Made by a program: the position numbers and the translations under genes
Shown: piece by piece, positions 12,818 through 22,747 of the stretch
How the letters are laid out: each line of letters opens with the position of its first letter
Position numbering within the stretch: position 1 is the stretch's first letter
The notes under the pieces: generated by a model
Told to the model about the DNA's origin: nothing
What the model saw: only the letters and a program-made list of their open reading frames with translations
Databases searched by the model: none
Assembly (NCBI GenBank): GCA_016630955.3
Contig: CM049995.1
Coordinates: 62,001-126,000 of the forward strand
Source: Didymella arachidicola
Lineage: Eukaryota; Ascomycota; Dothideomycetes; Pleosporales; Didymellaceae
Direction of reading: 5' to 3'
DNA: 64,000 nucleotides

Positions 12818-14677
12818 ATGGACTCAATTCAAGAAGCGGCTACAGAATTCGATTTGCGCAATCATAAAGAACAACTTTCATACACAAAGTTTGCTAAAGC
12901 AAAGGGAGTTGATCGGTCTACGTTAGCGCGGAGGCACAAAGGGGTTTCAACTTCTAGGGAGGTCAAAGCAGTTAACCAACGGAAACTCAACAACACTGAA
13001 GAACAAGAGCTTATTAAGCTTATTAATAAGCTTACTGAGGACGGATTCCCTCCTAACAGGCTTCAAATCCGAAATTACGCGTCTAAAGTAGCTGGTAGCA
13101 GCGTCTCTGATAGCTGGGTTACTCGCTTCCTCCACCGTCACACAGCTGAACTGGTCACCAAATGGGCAACAGGGAAGGATCGCAATCGCCACCAAGCTGA
13201 CTCAGGGGCTTCTTTTGAGGCCTACTTCACACTTCTACACAGCAAGATAGCTGAGTACAGCATTGAGCCTCAGCACATGTACAATATGGATGAGAAGGGC
13301 TTCATGATCGGGGTACTTGAACGTGCAAAACGAGTGTTCTCCCGGCCACTGTGGGACAGCAAGCAAGTCAGAGGTACTCTCCAAGACGGCTCACGGGAGT
13401 GGATCACGCTTATTGCTTGCATAAGTGCCTCAGGGGAAGCCCTGCCAGCAAGCCTCATATACCCAGCAGCCAATCAAGCTATATACTCAGGCTGGGTGGA
13501 GGATATCAAGCCAGGGGAACACTCAGTCTTTGTCAGCTCATCTAGTACAGGCTGGAGCAACAACGAGATAGCTCTTGCCTGGCTTGAACAGGTGTTCGAT
13601 CGCGCTACTAAGGCCACAGCACGGAGAAAGTATCGTCTTTTGATACTTGACGGCCACGGGAGCCACGTTACCCCTGACTTTATTGAGTACGCCAACCAAC
13701 GCAAGATACTCGTGATGATCCTTCCCCCTCACTCAACACACAGGCTCCAGCCACTGGACGTTTGCCTGTTCTCACCTCTGGCACGAGCATACTCAAATGA
13801 GCTTACGCAGTTCCTCCAAAGCAGTCAGGGGACCTCTCCAGTCACTAAATCAAACTTCTTACACCTGTTCTGGGCGGCGTGGCAGAGCTCATTTCAGGAG
13901 TCAACAATCGTCAACTCCTTTGCAGCCACAGGGATATGGCCCCCTGACGCCTCTGCTGTACTCAAACAAGTCAACAACACTTATACAGACAAAGAAGAAC
14001 AATCAGGAGCTCTTAGACCAACAGACTGGAGGCGTATAAGGCAGGTACTTAAGGATCATGTGAAGGAACCTGACAGTGAGGCAGTGCGGGAGCTGACAGG
14101 GGCAATTCACTCTCTTACTGCCCAGGTTGAGCTGCTTACTGAGCAGAACAAAGGCCTGCAGGAGTCTCTTGCACACAGGAAGAAGCACAATAAGAAGAGT
14201 AAGCCCCTGAGTCTCCAACAGCGGAAGGAGTACCAAAGTCAACCTGTATTTTGGTCTCCTCGGAAGGTCAGAGAGGCACACTATCGTCGGAAGATCAATG
14301 AGCAAGAACAGGAGGAGCAGCATCTTCAAAAGCTACGTCAGAAGCAAGAGCAAGTAGCAATTAAGCTTCAGAGAGCAAGAGAGGCTCAGGAGAAGCGTAC
14401 AGAGCGTGAGAGAGCTAAGGAGGTGAGGGTGCAGGAGAAGGCTAAGAAGGCAGCTGAAGCGCAGCGTCAAAGGGACGCTCGTCAAGCTACTACTGCTATC
14501 CAATTATCCCAAAAGGGTAAGCGTAAAGCCTTAAAAGCTACCTCAGGTAGCAATAAGCGTCAGAAACAAGCTGGTGATGCTGGTGGTGCGAAAGAAGCCC
14601 CTGAGGCACCCTCAGCTCCTCCACCAGTCACTACTCGCCGCGGACGCAACGTTAGGCTTCCAAGTAAATACAAGTAG
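12818..14677 (+). CDS. Element C transposase (pogo/Fot1 DDE superfamily), intact
   Basis: A 619-aa protein starts at the ATG 45 bp inside the left repeat. An N-terminal psq-like HTH (YTKFAKAKGVDRSTLARR) is followed by a CENP-B-type HTH (residues about 60-125, ending SDSWVTRFLHRH). The DDE domain shows the acidic triad in YNMDEKGFMIG (about 155), LLILDGHGSH (about 275) and LQPLDVCLF (about 310). The C-terminal 200 residues are highly charged and coiled-coil-like (KLRQKQEQVAIK, REAQEKRTERERAKE) and basic. No stops or frameshifts are seen, so the element may be autonomous. The enzyme would act in the nucleus, cutting at the 44-bp ends and integrating at TA. No intron is evident. Confidence 0.92.
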   Translation: MDSIQEAATEFDLRNHKEQLSYTKFAKAKGVDRSTLARRHKGVSTSREVKAVNQRKLNNTEEQELIKLINKLTEDGFPPNRLQIRNYASKVAGSSVSDSWVTRFLHRHTAELVTKWATGKDRNRHQADSGASFEAYFTLLHSKIAEYSIEPQHMYNMDEKGFMIGVLERAKRVFSRPLWDSKQVRGTLQDGSREWITLIACISASGEALPASLIYPAANQAIYSGWVEDIKPGEHSVFVSSSSTGWSNNEIALAWLEQVFDRATKATARRKYRLLILDGHGSHVTPDFIEYANQRKILVMILPPHSTHRLQPLDVCLFSPLARAYSNELTQFLQSSQGTSPVTKSNFLHLFWAAWQSSFQESTIVNSFAATGIWPPDASAVLKQVNNTYTDKEEQSGALRPTDWRRIRQVLKDHVKEPDSEAVRELTGAIHSLTAQVELLTEQNKGLQESLAHRKKHNKKSKPLSLQQRKEYQSQPVFWSPRKVREAHYRRKINEQEQEEQHLQKLRQKQEQVAIKLQRAREAQEKRTERERAKEVRVQEKAKKAAEAQRQRDARQATTAIQLSQKGKRKALKATSGSNKRQKQAGDAGGAKEAPEAPSAPPPVTTRRGRNVRLPSKYK

Positions 14678-14785
14678 CACAAGTAGTTCACATAGGTCTA
14701 TTTACTACTCTACTACAATATTATACAATATTTGCTGTTGTTGGTGGCTCAGTAACCTTATTTTTCAACAAGTCGATAGGATCTC

Positions 14786-14829
14786 AGCGGGGCGTTACGC
14801 GATGGTGGGCGTCACGCGCACGGACTCGG
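14786..14829 (-). repeat. Right terminal inverted repeat of element C (44 bp)
   Basis: This is the exact reverse complement of the left repeat, followed by the TA duplication at 14830-14831. Confidence 0.93.
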
Positions 14830-15842
14830 TAAGCCAATTAACCTCATCCCTGTACGCCTTCTTTAGAGGGCCAAAACAAGCCACATCAAGTGGCTGCAGG
14901 AGGTGCGATAAGTGTAGAGGCATGCATAGACCTATAATATTGTTGTCCTTGCAGTATTGCTTGAATTCCTTAGAGTTGTGGCTCTCATGGCCGTCAATAA
15001 TCAGCAAACGGTAGGTGCCAACAGTGCGCGTCTTTGTATGCCTGTTAAAGTGCTTTAACTAGTTAAAACCAAGCTTGTTGGTAGTCCAGCCGTTCTTAGA
15101 GACAGCAACAGTCCAATCCTAGGGCAGGTCATTATCTTTGTACCAGTTAGACTGGTGGCGGCGGGCTTTAAAGATGATGTAGGGCGGGATTGCCCACCCT
15201 GTGGCATTAATGCCCTAGATGACCGTTACCTACTCGCGATTGCCTGGCTGGACTGCTTTTGCCCGTCTACGGTTCTCTGAAGCTGTAACGACTGCTCCTG
15301 GGCTTATCTGGCCCATCATGAAGCCTGTCTCGTCGAAGTTGTACGTGTCGTCGTCCTAGATGCCATACTTGGCTTTGGTATTGGCTACAAGGTCAAACCA
15401 GCCCTGTATAACCTCAGGATCCTCACAGAGGGCTCGTTTGCAGTCGTACTTGCGATTGAATACCACTTTGAGCTCCTCCTGACGCGAAACGAACGTGCTG
15501 GCCCAGTTTGAGCCAACACGGGCCAAACCGCACTCTTTCCGCAGAGAATTGGCGATATCGGTTACCAGATTCCGTGAGTTGGCCATAGTATCAACGCGTG
15601 AAGGTCGTCCGGCGCGTCGACGATGTAGCGTGGTCAAGGGCACGTTGTAGATAGCTGCAGCGCGTCGCAGGGAGAGTTTTAGGTCTTGTTTAAGAGCTTG
15701 GATTGCAAGCTGTATCTGAGCTTCTTTTAACGCGTCTTTCTGTTATTTTCGTGGAGGCATTAGTAGAGGTTGGTGTTTTAGTAGGGTCTTGGCAAAAGTG
15801 TTCCGCTCGCCCATGTGTTCCGCTCGCATGTGATGTACGTTA

Positions 15843-16525
15843 GTAACTCTTTGCTACAACTTTGCTCGCTAATAGTTAAAATGTACGTCTAGATAGATAC
15901 CTATAGCTTGTTTAAACTCTTTAGTAATATTATAACTGCGTTTAAACTACTAGCTACCTGTAGCTCGAATGCGAAATGTAGATGTGCAAAGGTTAGCGTT
16001 CAGTATGGAGGGGGAAAGAGTCCCTCCTGACAACTCTGGAGTCTCTACAGCTTCCTTGAACTAGAAATAAAACTTATCAAATATTATCAGCTATCATTGA
16101 GCAGTTGAAGATAAAAGTAATCTCATTGTCACGGTATCCACTGATTTCCTGACTGCACACTAGGCGCACAATCCCGTACAGCATGCCACCGTGGCCTGTG
16201 CATTCTCTCTATGGTACTCAAGAGAAAGATCTCTCCTTGAAACTTCGAGGAGCTAGAGGTTTCTACCTTCATGTTGGGTACTGTGTGAGGCTGTCCTTGA
16301 ATGTTCTCAAGGCCATTGCTACACTATATATTCTTACATCTGGTGTAACCAGGACCAATTACAACGATGATTGCACCGTAATAAAAGCCAACAGAACGTA
16401 TCCGCAATATTCACTGCCCAAGTTGAGATTATTGTCCGCAAAGCCGAAGCTCGCGAAGCTTAGGATAGAGTATGCGTTCTGAGATATTCACAGCTCGGTA
16501 CGACTATGCCGGCGGGGGTTGGAAT
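15843..16525. other. Intergenic region, mildly AT-rich
   Basis: It runs from the end of element A to the hydrolase stop codon. The first 130 bp are AT-rich. A 99-codon open frame at 16183-16482 has no recognisable motif and is not called. Nothing else is seen. Confidence 0.5.
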
Positions 16526-17476
16526 TCAAGCTTTTCTTACTGCTTCCATCCATTTCACTAGCTCATTGCCCCAAGCTTCTTCCTTGTCAATGCCCGTACC
16601 AAGCGCGAGGGGCGGACTTATATGATTATGACCCTCAAAGTGTTTAATTGTTAACTCCTTGACGCCGGACCGCGATCGTGTTCCGTTCCATGCCGTGATG
16701 AAGCGCTTTGCAGGGAAGAGAACTTCATCCTCGGAATCTAGTGAGAACGTGGTTATGTTAAATTGCACGTTTCCTCGCGCTAAGATTGCCCATGTGGAGT
16801 CGTCCGCTGAAGTCATGAGTCCATACGGACTCCTCGCCACTATCTCCTCGCCATAGTACGTCTTTAATACCTCGCCACGTGACGGCGAAGATTTCGTGAA
16901 CTCAAACGGCACCGATTGCAATGTCACGCCCCTCAGTCGAGCGCCATCGCCAGTTGTAATTTTCGCAAGCGTACTCGTGAAGGCGTTGTGGAACAAAAAC
17001 GTGGACCAATGAATGCCACCGGCCGAGTTGCCCAGCCCAAACAGATCTCTTTTCTGGCCATTAAAATGATTTGCAATCCACTCTATTGCCAATGCTATGT
17101 CCTCGCCCCCAGACGGGAATTGAGCATCGTGCGCAAATACGAGCCGGTAGTTCATCACGATAGTGATGAACCCGTGTGACGTAAAGAAGTGACCGACGTT
17201 AGAGTAGACTAGATCGCCAGGGATAGGAAGGTTCTTGTCGCCTGCTACTAAGCCACCGCCATAGGCCCAAAGTAGGATTGGTGAGGTGTTTGAGACGTCC
17301 ATTGGCATATAGATGTCGAGATCTTGGCGTTGATGCGGGCCATACTGGTAGGTTTTTCGATTTCTGGAGGTTGAGTTTATCTTAGACGCATTTGCTTGAA
17401 GTAATCTCGCGTAGATTTGTATAGTTGGCTGGACGGAGGCCTCGATGTTGGTACCGATGGCTGGTAATTGCTCCAT
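16526..17476 (-). CDS. Alpha/beta-hydrolase (esterase/lipase type)
   Basis: A single-exon gene of 316 aa. LLWAYGGGLVAGDK (about residue 70) is the oxyanion-hole HGG-like motif, with Tyr in place of the usual His. LFGLGNSAGGIH (about 147) is the G-x-S-x-G nucleophile elbow. The acid may lie in DSEDEVLFP (about 245) and the His in FEGHNHISPP (about 285). The layout is that of the hydrolase-3/BD-FAE carboxylesterase group. There is no signal peptide, so it is probably intracellular. It lies 805 bp from the divergent flavin monooxygenase; hydrolases beside Baeyer-Villiger-type monooxygenases often open the ester that the latter makes, which is only an inference here. The first ATG of the frame was used. 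Confidence 0.82.
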   Translation of the reverse strand: MEQLPAIGTNIEASVQPTIQIYARLLQANASKINSTSRNRKTYQYGPHQRQDLDIYMPMDVSNTSPILLWAYGGGLVAGDKNLPIPGDLVYSNVGHFFTSHGFITIVMNYRLVFAHDAQFPSGGEDIALAIEWIANHFNGQKRDLFGLGNSAGGIHWSTFLFHNAFTSTLAKITTGDGARLRGVTLQSVPFEFTKSSPSRGEVLKTYYGEEIVARSPYGLMTSADDSTWAILARGNVQFNITTFSLDSEDEVLFPAKRFITAWNGTRSRSGVKELTIKHFEGHNHISPPLALGTGIDKEEAWGNELVKWMEAVRKA

Positions 17477-18281
17477 GGTGAATGTTAACAGAGCTGTTCA
17501 AGGAAGTTGACGAAGGTGGGTGGAAAGAGCGTCGTGAACTTCCGTATTTTGTACTCATATTTGGCCAGCGCGATTTGGCCGACCGATCTAGGATTACTAA
17601 AAGATGTAGTGTTCCGTAGCTAATTCGCGAAAGGCTTACCGAGGCCACCCCGCAGACAACTCGACCCACTGAGCGGAGAATTAGACATGCCCCGCATAAA
17701 ACTACAGTATAGCAACCACCGGGCCCACTTCGCGCAAAGATTAACCCACCTTGTTCCGTGCTGTCCGGTAAGTTTACCACCGAGGCTGGTGGGTTCGAGC
17801 TTAGCCCCTGTTGGCAAGGTTTGCGCGTGCAACCAATCAAGATCGTCATGTCAGGGCCTTAGATTACAGAGCATCAACAAAACTTATCCCCGGATACTAC
17901 GGTACAAAACTCCGCCCCACCTTCTACAATGTTTTAATCCACCTTGTGGAAACTTAATCTAACATTCACAGAACTTAACCTGTTTCGTAAAATGTACGGC
18001 CATTATACGTTAACTCCGGACATTAATTCTGGCCACCGTAGCGTAGCTTAAATGGTCAAGCTCGATTATGCAAGATGCCGTCTGAGAAAGGTGAAGTAGA
18101 AGGGTCTCTGTCACAACGTGGCATGCGTATCGAGCATTCGAAGCGCGCTCTCTCTCTCTTTCTCTCCCTCTCTAGGCATTGACGGCTTTGGTACTAAATT
18201 TTTTCTCTCCCCCCTACAAGAGTGGAACATCTCAACTCCTCTCAGAGAAGGTCTCAACAAAAGTGACGAATCAGTTCCATC
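17477..18281. promoter_or_regulatory. Divergent intergenic region, hydrolase / flavin monooxygenase
   Basis: This is 805 bp between two outward-facing starts. It contains a CT-rich microsatellite at about 18143-18175 just upstream of the monooxygenase. No gene with a recognisable product is seen; several short frames are uninformative. Confidence 0.5.
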
Positions 18282-20327
18282 ATGCCAACGCCCCCTTTCC
18301 CTCTCGCCAGCTTGCCGGCAGACTTGTTCACAACTCCCATACCCGATTCCACCGATCATGCAAAAGTGGCCAAAGAATGCCTCTCCAGGCTTGCTGCGAA
18401 CGATTCCTCCGTCATTGCATCTTCCAGCGCGCACTGGCGCGACATTCTCGCCTTAACCTCAACTCTGCGGACATTTACCAATGGCGCCGTAGTAAAGGCC
18501 GCCTGGAAAGAGCTTACAACTTTGCACGAGCCGCACGACTTTGAATTTGAGGAAGGGAGTTCAAATGTTATGAAAATGGGGCCATTGGCCTTTATTAACG
18601 CTAAATTTCACTTCACAAATGGCCTGAAGCCCGTAGGACGCTGTCTTGGAGTTCTAAAAATTGCGCCTGAGCGTTTGGAGGATATTGAAGTGGACGGGGT
18701 GCAGAAAGCCGATTACAAAATCTGGGCTCTCACTACGGTCCTTGAGAGTATTGATGGCTATGGCGACCCTGATGTGTTTCCACCGCATCTCTTAGCGGAC
18801 ATGAAACACACGGCAAATGCGAGGATCAACGGGATGTCGCATCCCCACCGCAACAGTACGAACACAAAGAATAGAGCAAATGGCGACACTTTCGATGCTT
18901 TAGTCGTTGGCCTTGGGCCTTCTGGCCTGGCTAACATTGCAAGACTGAAAGCCCTCAATCTCAACGCGATCGCATGCGACAAGATTCCAGAAGTAGGTTT
19001 GAACTGGACAGAACGATACGAATCCTTGCGGTTGCATACGCCTAAGTTGCAGAGTAAGCAGAGGCTCCGAGACACGTTTAGATGAATGAAGTACTAGCAA
19101 TTTACAGACTCATTGCCATTCAATTTCAAACCACCAAAGGACGCTCCTTACTATCTCGGAGTAAATGATCTTAAACAGTACTATCAAAGTTTTGTTGATG
19201 AGTACAAGTTAAAGGAGAGTTTGTGGCTGTCAACAACTGTGGAACATGCATCTTGGAACAAATCAAGCAACTCCTGGACCGTCACTCTAACACAGTCTGG
19301 GAGACAGCGGACAGTTTCAACGCGCCACATAGTCTTCTGCTTAGGCGTGACGGGCCGGATACCGAAACAACCAAAACCTCCTGGACGCGATAGTTTTCTT
19401 GGGGTTGTACTTCATGCTGTCGACTATACAACCTCGGATAAGTGGGCCGGGAAGAGAGGCATCGTGATCGGGACAGCGAACACTGGGCACGATGTCGCGG
19501 AAGACATGGCCAATGCAGGAATGCACGTCACTATGGTGCAACGGTCACGTACGCCTGTGCTTGATGTCGAAAAGCTTCCCATGCATCAAGTATATCATGA
19601 AAGAGCAGACGTAACGGACGTTGACAAGTGGTTTCACACAAACCCGATTGCGATTGAGAGGGTACTGATGAGACCTCTCACCCGACTAATGGCAGAACAG
19701 GACAAGGAAAAATTCGACAAACTTGAGGAGAAGGGCTTCATGGTTGACCGTGAGGCTGACCTGCCGCAAATTCTGTACGAGCGAGCTGGTCGGCATTACC
19801 TTGATGTTGGGGTTTCACAGATGGTTATTGATGGGAAGGGACGTATTCTCTCAAATATATCTCCGCCAAGGATTTTTGTAAGTAGCCCGGCTAATGCTTG
19901 GGCAGATCAAGATGAAGTCTGGAAGTCCAATTACGAAGTACACGACTCAAGGGCTCCGCTTTGCAGACGGTACCGAGTTGCCAGCTGATATCATCGTCTT
20001 CGCAACAGGTTATGAGGCCGACATGAAACTTTCTGCAGCCAAGTTATTAGATCCGGAAGTGGCCGACAAACTAGATGAGTGCTGGTTTTTGGATGAAGAG
20101 GGAAATTTGAGGGGCTCTTGGAAACCTATTGGACGTAAGTACACTGCAACATGAAAATGGCGTGGGGAAGATGGCAGAGTGGTTAGTTATTGACGAGAAC
20201 AGATCCTAATGTCTGGTTTTGCCCGGGCGATATTTCACATTCGCGTTTCTTTTCGCGCTTCGTTGCTCTACAGATCAAGGCCGAGGTGGAAGGTACACCT
20301 TTTCTGCCGTATGACAAGCGGCTTTGA
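18282..20327 (+). CDS. FAD-dependent (flavin-containing) monooxygenase, FMO/YUCCA-like
   Basis: Four exons are inferred: 18282-19053, 19108-19838, 19906-20134 and 20203-20327. They total 1857 nt (618 aa), typical of fungal FMO-like proteins with an N-terminal NTF2/SnoaL-like part (about residues 1-185). The FAD Rossmann motif is LVVGLGPSGLANIARL (about 210). The NADPH-binding motif is GIVIGTANTGHDVAEDM (about 370), and the FATGYE signature follows at about 550. The reaction is probably N-, S- or Baeyer-Villiger oxygenation of an unknown small molecule. One oddity: intron 2 is framed by all conserved residues (IDGK / IKMKSG), but its donor reads GGACGT instead of GTACGT. A splice-site mutation may therefore spoil the mRNA. 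Confidence 0.8.
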
Positions 20328-21134
20328 GCACATCTACGCTTCTAGGAAAGACTTGGGTGCCAGATCTCCCCTAAGAAGATCATCATGGACCTGTTCCTAA
20401 TTGATTTCTTGATCTTGATAGTATATCCTAGCAGAGTCAAATTTTGTTACCCTGCTCAAGTTCATGCACATGACCGCTGCTCATCGGGTGAAACAAGGCT
20501 GTGTTGCTGTTAACTCCAGTACTGGCTATGAGGGTCTGCGCAAAGGTTGCCGATGCCTAGTAACAGAATTGTATTCGATGAAGGAGAAAGCTATCTCAGG
20601 AGAGGTACTTGCCAACACTCCGAAGGTTCCACCGAGGAACATTGCAACGAGGCTCTAGCCTATAACACTGATAACGAGATCGGTAATGCGCAAGAAGGTT
20701 AAGCTCCTCTTCTGTCCAGAAGTGACGTTGTGAAGCCCGTCTCCTTCGAGTTGGAGGTTGAGAGAGGTCAATTTTAGACCTAGTTGATATTTTCATTCTT
20801 GTACTTGCGTGGCGTGCCATTCTAATAAAGTTGGCTAGGGTGCATATATCACGGGATTCCTCTCTGATACCCCTTCGGCCCTACCTCGGGCACACCCAGG
20901 GCAAGGGCCGCGCCGCGCACGGGCTCTCCGTATATATATTCCTATCGAATCCAGAGGCTTACACCTTAAGGATTCGTCTGATATCCAAATACAACCCCAA
21001 TTCGAAAAAAACACCACACATAGCGAGAACTAGATTTTTGGAATTCAGTCGTATTTTCGTGCTCAAACCGTCGCTCTTGACGCCAATTGACTAGCCAGCA
21101 CCCAGCCGCAGCAGCCCACTGCGTCTGACGTGCC
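20328..21134. other. Monooxygenase 3' region and probable LINE 5' UTR
   Basis: No host gene is recognised. From roughly 20830 the sequence becomes GC-rich and leads straight into the LINE ORF1 at 21135, so the second part is probably the 5' untranslated region of that LINE. The exact left edge of the LINE is not visible. Confidence 0.45.
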
Positions 21135-22169
21135 ATGGCGACACCGTGGCCTCAGCAGCCCACGTGGCCCACCCTATTCCGCGAGCACGCTACACGCCTC
21201 AGCACCTACCTTCAGGACGCGCTGACCTGTATCGATCGCACGCAAAGCCAGCCTGTGCCAGCAGACCTCGTCAAGGTCATCATACACGGCACGCTGACGT
21301 TTATACTGAAAGTGCAACACGCGCCTAACCTCAGCACGGTGTGCGACGCGCTTAGCATCCTGCAAACTGAGGCCAAGGCGTCCTCTGACAACACCACGCG
21401 AATGCTTAATGCTGTCAAGCAGGAACTCAAGACCGAAATAAAGAACACCGCCGATACTGTCCACGCAATCGCCACAAACGTACAACAAAACATAAGGAAC
21501 GGAGAGGAAGCTAGGACTGCAGCCAAGGAGGCGGTAGAGGTAGGTAAGGCCAATCTGCAGATGGCAAGACAGATCAAAAACGCAGGACCACAGACTGGTG
21601 GCGTGCTCAGCTACGCTGCGATGGCGGCGAGGGGCGCACCGCTAGCAAGTACAGCGAATACACAAGTTCCCAGAATGGCTCCTATGCAGACGCAGCGTGA
21701 AGTCGAGCGGAACATACCCAGGAAGTGTGCCGCCTGCCGAGGCGAGCACGAAGCGTGGAGCTACCAGTGCCCTACCAGGAAGGAGGAGAGGGCAAAAGCA
21801 AGGGCTGCATACGACGTACGCCCATACTACCACCCAGTCGCGGAGACACTAAGGAACAACATCCTACTGGAGACACCGGCGGCTACTGTCCGAAGGAGCA
21901 GACCGGCCCAGGGCCCTACATCAACGCAGCCGGCGCCGATCACCAGGAACTGATCACAGACTAGACGAGGACAGAAGAGGACTAACGCAGGCACAAGCGT
22001 TGACTTAGCAGAGCAACAGAACCCCTCAACACAAGCAAGCGGCAGTCAAAGGCCGCAGAGGCACATTATACCTACCTAGAGGGCCATAGAAGCAACTAGG
22101 AGCAGCACGCAGCAGACACAGAGCGGCACTAGCCAGCACATAGAAATCAACTCTGACAACGAAGCATGA
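21135..22169 (+). pseudogene. LINE (Tad-like) ORF1, gag-like, two premature stops
   Basis: The frame is open for 272 codons to a TGA at 21951 and then continues in the same frame with Gln/Ser/Thr-rich sequence. It crosses a TAG at 22078 and ends at a TGA at 22167-22169. The first 170 residues look helical and coiled (DTVHAIATNVQQNIRNGEE). A Cys/His cluster follows (KCAACRGEHEAWSYQC, about residue 197), the knuckle found in Tad-like ORF1 proteins. ORF1 would bind element RNA. The final TGA overlaps the ORF2 start as ATGA, the classic stop-restart arrangement. The protein seems short for a Tad ORF1, so an internal deletion is possible. Confidence 0.75.
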
Positions 22170-22745
22170 ATAGACACAACAGACTGAACATACTACAGTA
22201 CAACGTAAGGAAGTCGAGAGACATGGTTATAGCGTCGCTGCTGCGCGATCAGGCGATCTACGACTTCGACATTATCGCTATCCAGGAGCCGTGGAGGAAC
22301 CCGTACTCCGCCACCACTTATCACCCAGCTAAGGATAGGTTCCACCTTTGCTACCTAGCAGGAGACGCGGAAGGCTAAGCATAGGTCTGCTTCTTTATTA
22401 ACAAGAGAATAGATTAGACAAAGTAGCGCTTTAAGGAGCAAATAAGAGACATTTGTTCTATTATTATTGACATAGACCTAACAGACAATTAGTAAAGCTA
22501 AGAGTAGCTTATTGTCCACAACGTCGATAACCTGCTAAAGACCTTAAATAACTAGCAGAGTGCAATACTGTAGGTACAGGAGGCGTTAAGGTATTACTAG
22601 ATAAATAAACAAGTGCTACTTAGTAACTTTAATCTGTACTACCCCTTATAGGGAGGACTAAACAGAGAGGTTACTAATCCTAAATTAGAAGACCTAATAG
22701 ACATTATAGGGGACTTTGCGCTCTATAACACCCTCTTACTAGGTA
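22166..22745 (+). pseudogene. LINE ORF2 start (APE-type endonuclease), truncated and RIP-decayed
   Basis: The first 70 codons are clean and match an apurinic-type endonuclease start: LNILQYNVRKS with the conserved Asn, then IIAIQEPWRNP with the catalytic Glu. A stop at 22376 is followed by AT-rich sequence with many stops, still showing scraps of the domain. The element is cut off by transposon D at 22746. The reverse transcriptase part is absent from this window. The switch from clean to decayed sequence is abrupt. Confidence 0.75.
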
Positions 22746-22747
22746 TA

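Larger units (their letters stand above)
12730..14829 (+). mobile_element. Element C: intact pogo/Fot1-like transposon nested in A beside B
   Basis: It has 44-bp perfect terminal inverted repeats and TA target duplications at 12728-12729 and 14830-14831. Its 2100 bp contain a full-length transposase gene. Removing B and C with one TA each restores element A sequence across the site, matching element D at about 23515-23540. It belongs to a different subfamily from A, B, D and E: the terminal sequence differs and there is no CCHC knuckle. Confidence 0.94.
10231..15760 (-). pseudogene. Element A transposase (DDE, CENP-B-like HTH, CCHC tail), broken
   Basis: The N-terminal half is read at 15760-14832 and the C-terminal part at 10877-10231. 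The product resembles the D, B and E transposases: Arg-rich HTH region, FDETGFMMG and LLIIDGHESH catalytic blocks, QPLDVACF third Asp, and a C-terminal zinc knuckle CGRCGEGGHNARTC. Defects are several in-frame stops, a 26-codon in-frame deletion after NSRNL relative to D, and the insertion of B and C between NWL and NRIYHITK. It cannot make a functional enzyme. Most stops fit C-to-T or G-to-A changes, consistent with RIP. Confidence 0.85.
10102..15840 (-). mobile_element. Element A: pogo/Fot1-like transposon split by nested elements B and C
   Basis: The terminal inverted repeats begin ACGTACATCACATGCGAGCG (10102 onward) and match the reverse complement at 15840. The element is flanked by a TA target duplication (10100-10101 and 15841-15842). 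A proper occupies 10102-10877 and 14832-15840; the middle is filled by B and C inserted at one TA. Its 10127-10790 part is nearly identical to element D at 22773-23440. Each end carries two direct copies of a GCGAGCGG-type motif 17 bp apart. Confidence 0.9.

Noticed and set aside
16183..16482. 99-codon open frame in the intergenic region
   Set aside because: No motif, no supporting context and no clear codon bias.
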